From Quercus robur (taxonomy: Eukaryota; Streptophyta; Magnoliopsida; Fagales; Fagaceae), in the NCBI RefSeq assembly GCF_932294415.1, contig NC_065545.1:22051357-22115356 (forward strand): DNA of 64,000 bases. The letters are read 5' to 3'. Both the position numbers and the translations under genes were made by a program. The notes below the pieces were generated by a model. It was given only the letters and a program-made list of their open reading frames with translations. It had not been told where the DNA came from and ran no database searches. Below are positions 59,419-64,000 of this stretch, piece after piece. Numbering within the stretch: position 1 is the first letter of the stretch; every line of letters begins with the position of its first letter.

Positions 59419-61832
59419 TCAGCTATCAGCAGCTCTGAAAATAGTTAGCAAAGATAGAAAGAGGTTGATGATATCCAAATACAAGGAGACAGCAGCCCAG
59501 ATGTACTCATCATAGGAATAGCGTTTGATCAAGTTGTCTGTGTCATAAACAATGTACCCGCAGAATATGATCGATGCCAAGCACCCGTAGATCATCACAG
59601 ATAGCTTACCCAGCGGAAACAGAATCTGCAGCCAGATATATGAATATCAACCCACAAAACCAAATGCAACAAATACTTTCACTTCCACTTACAAATAGCA
59701 AATGGTGTCTTAAATATACAGGTAACTAATGCCGGATAATCCACATACCTGAATCATTGCAAAGACCATAAGAACAAGCACAGCACCGAACAAAAAGGGT
59801 CCAAGGAAGTTGAAATCATGGCCTCTCCTTGCTGCCCAGAATGTGTATAGAGTGAGACTCACAACGACCACAGTTGTTAGAATGACGGATTCCAATATAA
59901 CCTTCCCTGTTTGTGGTTAAAAATCAAAGATCTCACAAGATTAGACAAATTAAATATTATGTAAATCAACTATCAACTAGACAGTAGACACCAGTCTTGC
60001 TAGGTAGAAACCACGAGCAATATGTGCTTACTATTTTATTTATATTCAAAGCATAATTGTTAAAAATGATTAAAAATAAATACACATAATTATAAAAAGG
60101 GTACTGAGCATCAGACAATTAAGGGACAGGCAGAATGGTTTATTAGTTCAACTATTGAGTCATTGCTCGTTGAATAATAATCAGGCTGTATTTTTATAGC
60201 AAACAAATAATTCTTTGTTGTTTAGTAGGGTTTTGCAAATATGGCACTTCTTTCCCATCGAATCAAAACTTAATACAGTTCAACAATTTGAGCATTGATG
60301 ATTCAAAAATGCCAAAGCCAAATTCAGCACAATGGTTTGATGACTTGACAATTGGAACAATACAGTTTTCGTAACCATAATTTAAAGAGATAAGAAATGA
60401 GATAAGAGGTGAGATAGCATTAGTCTCCATCTAGTCTAGTCTGCTAAATTTTTAGCAGGAATTAAAAGGCTCTAAGAGCTTTGCATTGGACTAAATAGAA
60501 GTCTTACCCAATGCACAAAGGCTCCTGCTTCTGCAAGGTTTTAAATCAGATCAAATGAGTTCCTAAAATTGATTTTTTTTTTCTTCCAAAAAAAAAAGCT
60601 TTGCCACTAATTACCCTTTTTAGAATAATACTTCTAGAGCCATGAACTACATACCACATAATAAAAATTGAATCATTAAATCTGTGGTTGTAATGGCCCA
60701 TGTATGTGCTTACATGTCAAATAATAGGATTCACCATATTGCTCATTATCAAGATATTTGATAATTTACTTTAAATAAACTCTACTACCAAAATATCAAG
60801 TAGTTTATTAATTGTTAATATAGTTTACTCTAAAAAAACATATTATTAATATTGGTACGTTATACACACATCCAACGACCCAATAGGTTTTGAACTAGCG
60901 ACCTCACCCTTCACCTAGACCTAGAACTTATAAGAGGAGGAGATGCCGATTGAACAAGAGCTCGTAAAACTCAACTACCCTATGTTTCAAAAAATATAAA
61001 ATGCCACTCCACTCCAACTAAAATTCTATTAACAAAAGTTTAAAGATTTTTTTTAATAATTTAAAAAATTGATTATTTACTTAATTGTTTCGATCATCTA
61101 TCATAATTTCATGTTTTAATATAATAACGATTACATCTTACACATTGTGCTGACGCCAAATTACTCAACACCATATGTGTCATGCATCAAGAATGCAATA
61201 AACCCCACTCAAAATAGTCCCTACATTACTGCATACAATTATATCATTTCCAATTCTTTAACTTTCACCCTAATACCAAAATTAAGAAGATCCTAAACTT
61301 AAAATTAGGGTTTCAAATTCAATTCACAAAAAAAAAAAAAAAAAAAACTCCCAATTACTTACCACTGGTAAATGCACAAGTCAATCCAACCGCAAAGGCA
61401 AGCGAGACGGTAAAAACCCCAAGTAATACGTAATTCACCGGGTGCTTCTGGTGGTAATAAAACAAGGGACATAACACTAACACCAACCAAAAAAAAAAAA
61501 AAAATCATAGTAAAAAATCAAAAGTACTTCCAAAGAAAAGATTGAAAAACAGAATAACTGAAAAAGTAACAGTAAAACATACCGATGAAGGGAGTGATGA
61601 TGAGTACGATGTAGAGAGCGAGGCCGGCCCCACTGCTGACGAAGAAGAGAGCGATCGGAGGGATAGAAACGACTGTTGCGGCAACGGCTATTGTGACTAA
61701 CAATTGGACGGTTAAGATCGAATAGATCTTGCGAATGAAGGCCCACCGGAGCTCTGGGCTTTCAAGCATCATTGGGTATAGAGGCCTCGCTCCGGCCTCC
61801 ACGTCACTCTTCTGAAATGGCCTGGTCCACAT
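59419..61832 (-). CDS. LFG4: LIFEGUARD / BAX inhibitor-1-like membrane protein (4 exons)
   Basis: Exons on the minus strand: 61583-61832, 61363-61476, 59749-59906, 59419-59625, with GT-AG borders and consistent phase; 242 residues. The start MWTRPFQKSDVEAG precedes the family signature LYPMMLESPELRWAFIRKIYSIL. About seven hydrophobic spans follow, with YYHQKHPVNYVLLG, LTCAFTSGKVILES, FWAARRGHDFNFLGPFLFGA and the C-terminal IVYDTDNLIKRYSYDEYIWAAVSLYLDIINLFL. Length and sequence match plant LFG proteins, closest to LFG4/LFG2 types by memory. The family sits in ER/Golgi membranes, modulates calcium leak and cell death, and affects susceptibility to powdery mildew in some plants. Which LFG paralogue it is remains uncertain. 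No coding lesion seen. Confidence 0.93.
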
Positions 61833-64000
61833 GTTTTATTATTTTTTTCTCAAGAAACAAGAATTTTAGTTAGATTTGTAAGGATTTTCTCAGGAAAGTG
61901 AGGGAATTTGATTTTTTTTGGGGGGTTTGAATAAGGGAGTTTGGTTAATAAAAATGGGCGTTTCGAATTTTTTGGAGGGTTAGAGAAAGTTCGTGACGAG
62001 TCGGGACTACACGTGTGGTTTTTATATGGCAATTGGAGGAGGGAGTGACACGTGTACTCTGATTTTCGGATGAGAGTTTACTTTTGAGAAGTGGAAGAAA
62101 CCGAAATGTTCTAGACTTCGTAGAGAAGGAAACGCAAGCTATTGCTTAACTTGGTTAACAAACTTTTACTTAATTCAGATCAAACAAAAAAAGCTTTTAT
62201 TTGAAGCTTGGTGCAATGTAAATCTATTTACAGTTTGACTTATGAAATTCAAATTTTATGTCGAAGATAGAGTCTTATGCATTAAGTACGATGAAACTTT
62301 GTTAAGAAATTAGTTTCCATGGCTGGTTATGGTTATAAATTAAAGATAATATTTTATAGGCTAATATTATGTATACCATAATTTTATCACGAATAAACTG
62401 ACGATCTTGTTAACACTTAATTGTTCGGGGCCAAGTTCGATCGCTGAGCACTTGGTATATATTCTGAGAGAACGAGAATATAGGAGAGATACTAGAGAAT
62501 AGCATATTCTTTTGGAGATTGGACTCTCTTTCCAGCCAAAATGCTTTGGACTGTTCAACTTTCCAGCAAAAAAAAAACAAATTGGTTTCTTTAATGCCTT
62601 TTTGGCCCCTCGTTAATTATTATAAAATACTAGTATTTATACCCATGCAATACACAGTTTAATTAAAAACTTATATGTAAATAAATCATAATTAATGAAC
62701 CATAGGAATAAAACCACATTAATTTATAAATATAATTGAGTCACTTTATGACTTCGTAACTTTTTTTTTAGAAACTTCATGACTCCATAACTTGGAGGTA
62801 ATGTGCAAAACAGCAATGCAAAAAAATTGTATATAGTTAGTTAGGCAACGTTTGAAACAATAAAGGAAAGTAGCATCTCGAGTTTTAGAAACTCGAGATC
62901 CATATTAGAAAAGGGCCACATAGATCTCGAGTCTTTAAGACTCGAGTTTTATGCGAAAAAAATTTCACCTATAGTGGCGTTTTTAAGCCTTTCAGTGACG
63001 TTTTAAAGCCCTACAACGGCGTTTTCCTGGAAATTTTTTTTTCTTAAGTACAGATTTATGGAGTCCTAAAGTGGTGTTTTTAACCCTTATAGTGACGTTT
63101 TATAGACCTATAGCGGCGTTTTTATTCAATTTATAAAAGTCGAGTCTTTAAAACTCGATTTTCAGCTTAATTTTTTTCCGCTTTACACTAATCCACTTAC
63201 AAATCGAGACTTAAAAACTCGATTTTTATCTTGGAACTCGAGTTTTAGACACTCGAGATGCTAGTTTTCAACATTGTTTTGAAACGTGACAATAAACTAA
63301 ATTTTTTAATATTTATTGTTATTTAGAAAAAAAATTCCCATAACTTGTAATGATCAAATAAGTAAAATATACCCCAAAAAATGGAGGAAAAAAATGCAAT
63401 ATGACATATCCAATATTAAAAAAAAAAATTAAAAATGAAAAATATCTCGCCTTTATGCTCCACATGTTTGGCTTCATAGAACCCTTTACGAATGTTTTTG
63501 CAAAATTAAATATTTATAAATATCAATAAAATAAATGAGGAGCAAAATGAATAAAAAAAATACCTAAACCCTATATATATATATATATATACTCTCGTGC
63601 GGCTTAATTCACAAAGCATGAATTGCATGAAATAAACTAAAATACCTAAAAAAGAAGAAGAATGAAGATATCAAAATAGAAATAACTTCTTATAAACAAA
63701 TTTGAAAGTTAAGCCAGTATTTCAAACTACATGAAATTTATTATATGCACAAAACCTAATCAACATGACAATAATTCTGGTTGTTATTGATTAGAATTTT
63801 TATTTTATTAGGGTTTATTATGAAACACCATACCTTTATGTTTAGCATAAATCTACCTAAATTTTCTAAAAAGAAATGGCAATGCACTAAGAGATGCAAA
63901 TCTAAATATTAGAAACTAAAACAAAGTGATTTTTGTATGATGAAAATCAAGGATAGAGATCAAGTTTAATTTACCTAATTGGCACATCCAATACCAAAAT
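61833..64000. other. LFG upstream region and AT-rich intergenic DNA
   Basis: The LFG promoter and 5'UTR should lie in about 61833-62150. ACACGTGT at 62011-62017 and again at 62047-62055 (GACACGTGTAC) hold ACGTG cores, which are typical of ABA/bZIP-responsive promoters; their role here is not shown. Beyond it there is a TIR element (62845-63289) and an AT microsatellite (63573-63592). No further gene is supported. Confidence 0.5.
62845..63289. mobile_element. MITE-like element rich in CTCGAG palindromes
   Basis: The left end GCAACGTTTGAAACAAT and the reverse of the right end, GTCACGTTTCAAAACAAT, are inverted repeats of about 35 bp that continue into TAGCATCTCGAGT. The interior has several small palindromes of the form TCGAGTCTTTAAGACTCGA and a repeated 'TAGTGGCGTTTTTAA / AGTGACGTTTTA' block. 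No protein is encoded. The target duplication is not clear. Confidence 0.65.

Overview
The window is nuclear DNA of a flowering plant. Genes are split by GT-AG introns, intergenic DNA is AT-rich with microsatellites, and plant-type LTR retrotransposons, a LINE and MITE-like elements fill most of the space. Protein features (plant NEK kinase, VAN3-binding/FORKED-like protein, LIFEGUARD/BI-1-like protein) point to a eudicot, probably a woody one. The family cannot be proven from the sequence; a Fagales or other rosid tree is a guess.

Four host genes look intact: a NEK1-type protein kinase (+, coding 8881-22323, 14 coding exons), a 2-oxoglutarate/Fe(II) oxygenase-like protein (+, 23249-25938, 2 exons), a VAN3-binding/FORKED-like protein (+, 28988-33411, 7 exons) and a LIFEGUARD-type seven-membrane-span protein (-, 59419-61832, 4 exons). 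A broken F-box-associated gene lies at about 55718-56790 (-). The genes have no evident functional relationship.

Layout. 1-2562: end of a degraded Tat-like Gypsy element (gag remnant plus LTR, minus). 2563-8880: NEK1 upstream region and probable 5'UTR intron, holding a short gag-only LTR element (A, 5746-8329). 8881-22323: NEK1, whose 8.9-kb intron holds a second copy of the same short family (B, 11804-19780, minus). B is interrupted by a Copia element (13943-19162) and carries a MITE-like insert in one LTR. 23249-33411: two intact genes. 34282-36169: a MITE-like element and a GC-rich hAT-type element. 36560-46808: a young Tat-lineage Gypsy element (C) with 685-bp LTRs and an ATTCA target duplication. 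46862-48950: a long palindrome and an inverted-repeat element with a degenerate minisatellite. 49021-55253: a full-length L1-type LINE, minus strand, with a 16-bp target duplication. 55254-64000: F-box pseudogene, LFG gene and a TIR element rich in CTCGAG palindromes.

The most interesting object is inside element C. Between its 3' LTR and pol, on the strand opposite gag-pol, lies what looks like an independent transcription unit: TATA box, probable 5'UTR intron, at least three coding exons with phase-compatible splice sites, and an acidic/coiled-coil protein. This resembles the antisense ORFs known from some Tat-lineage elements, but its function is unknown. The second theme is NEK1, whose kinase exons are flanked by two oppositely oriented copies of one short non-autonomous LTR family.
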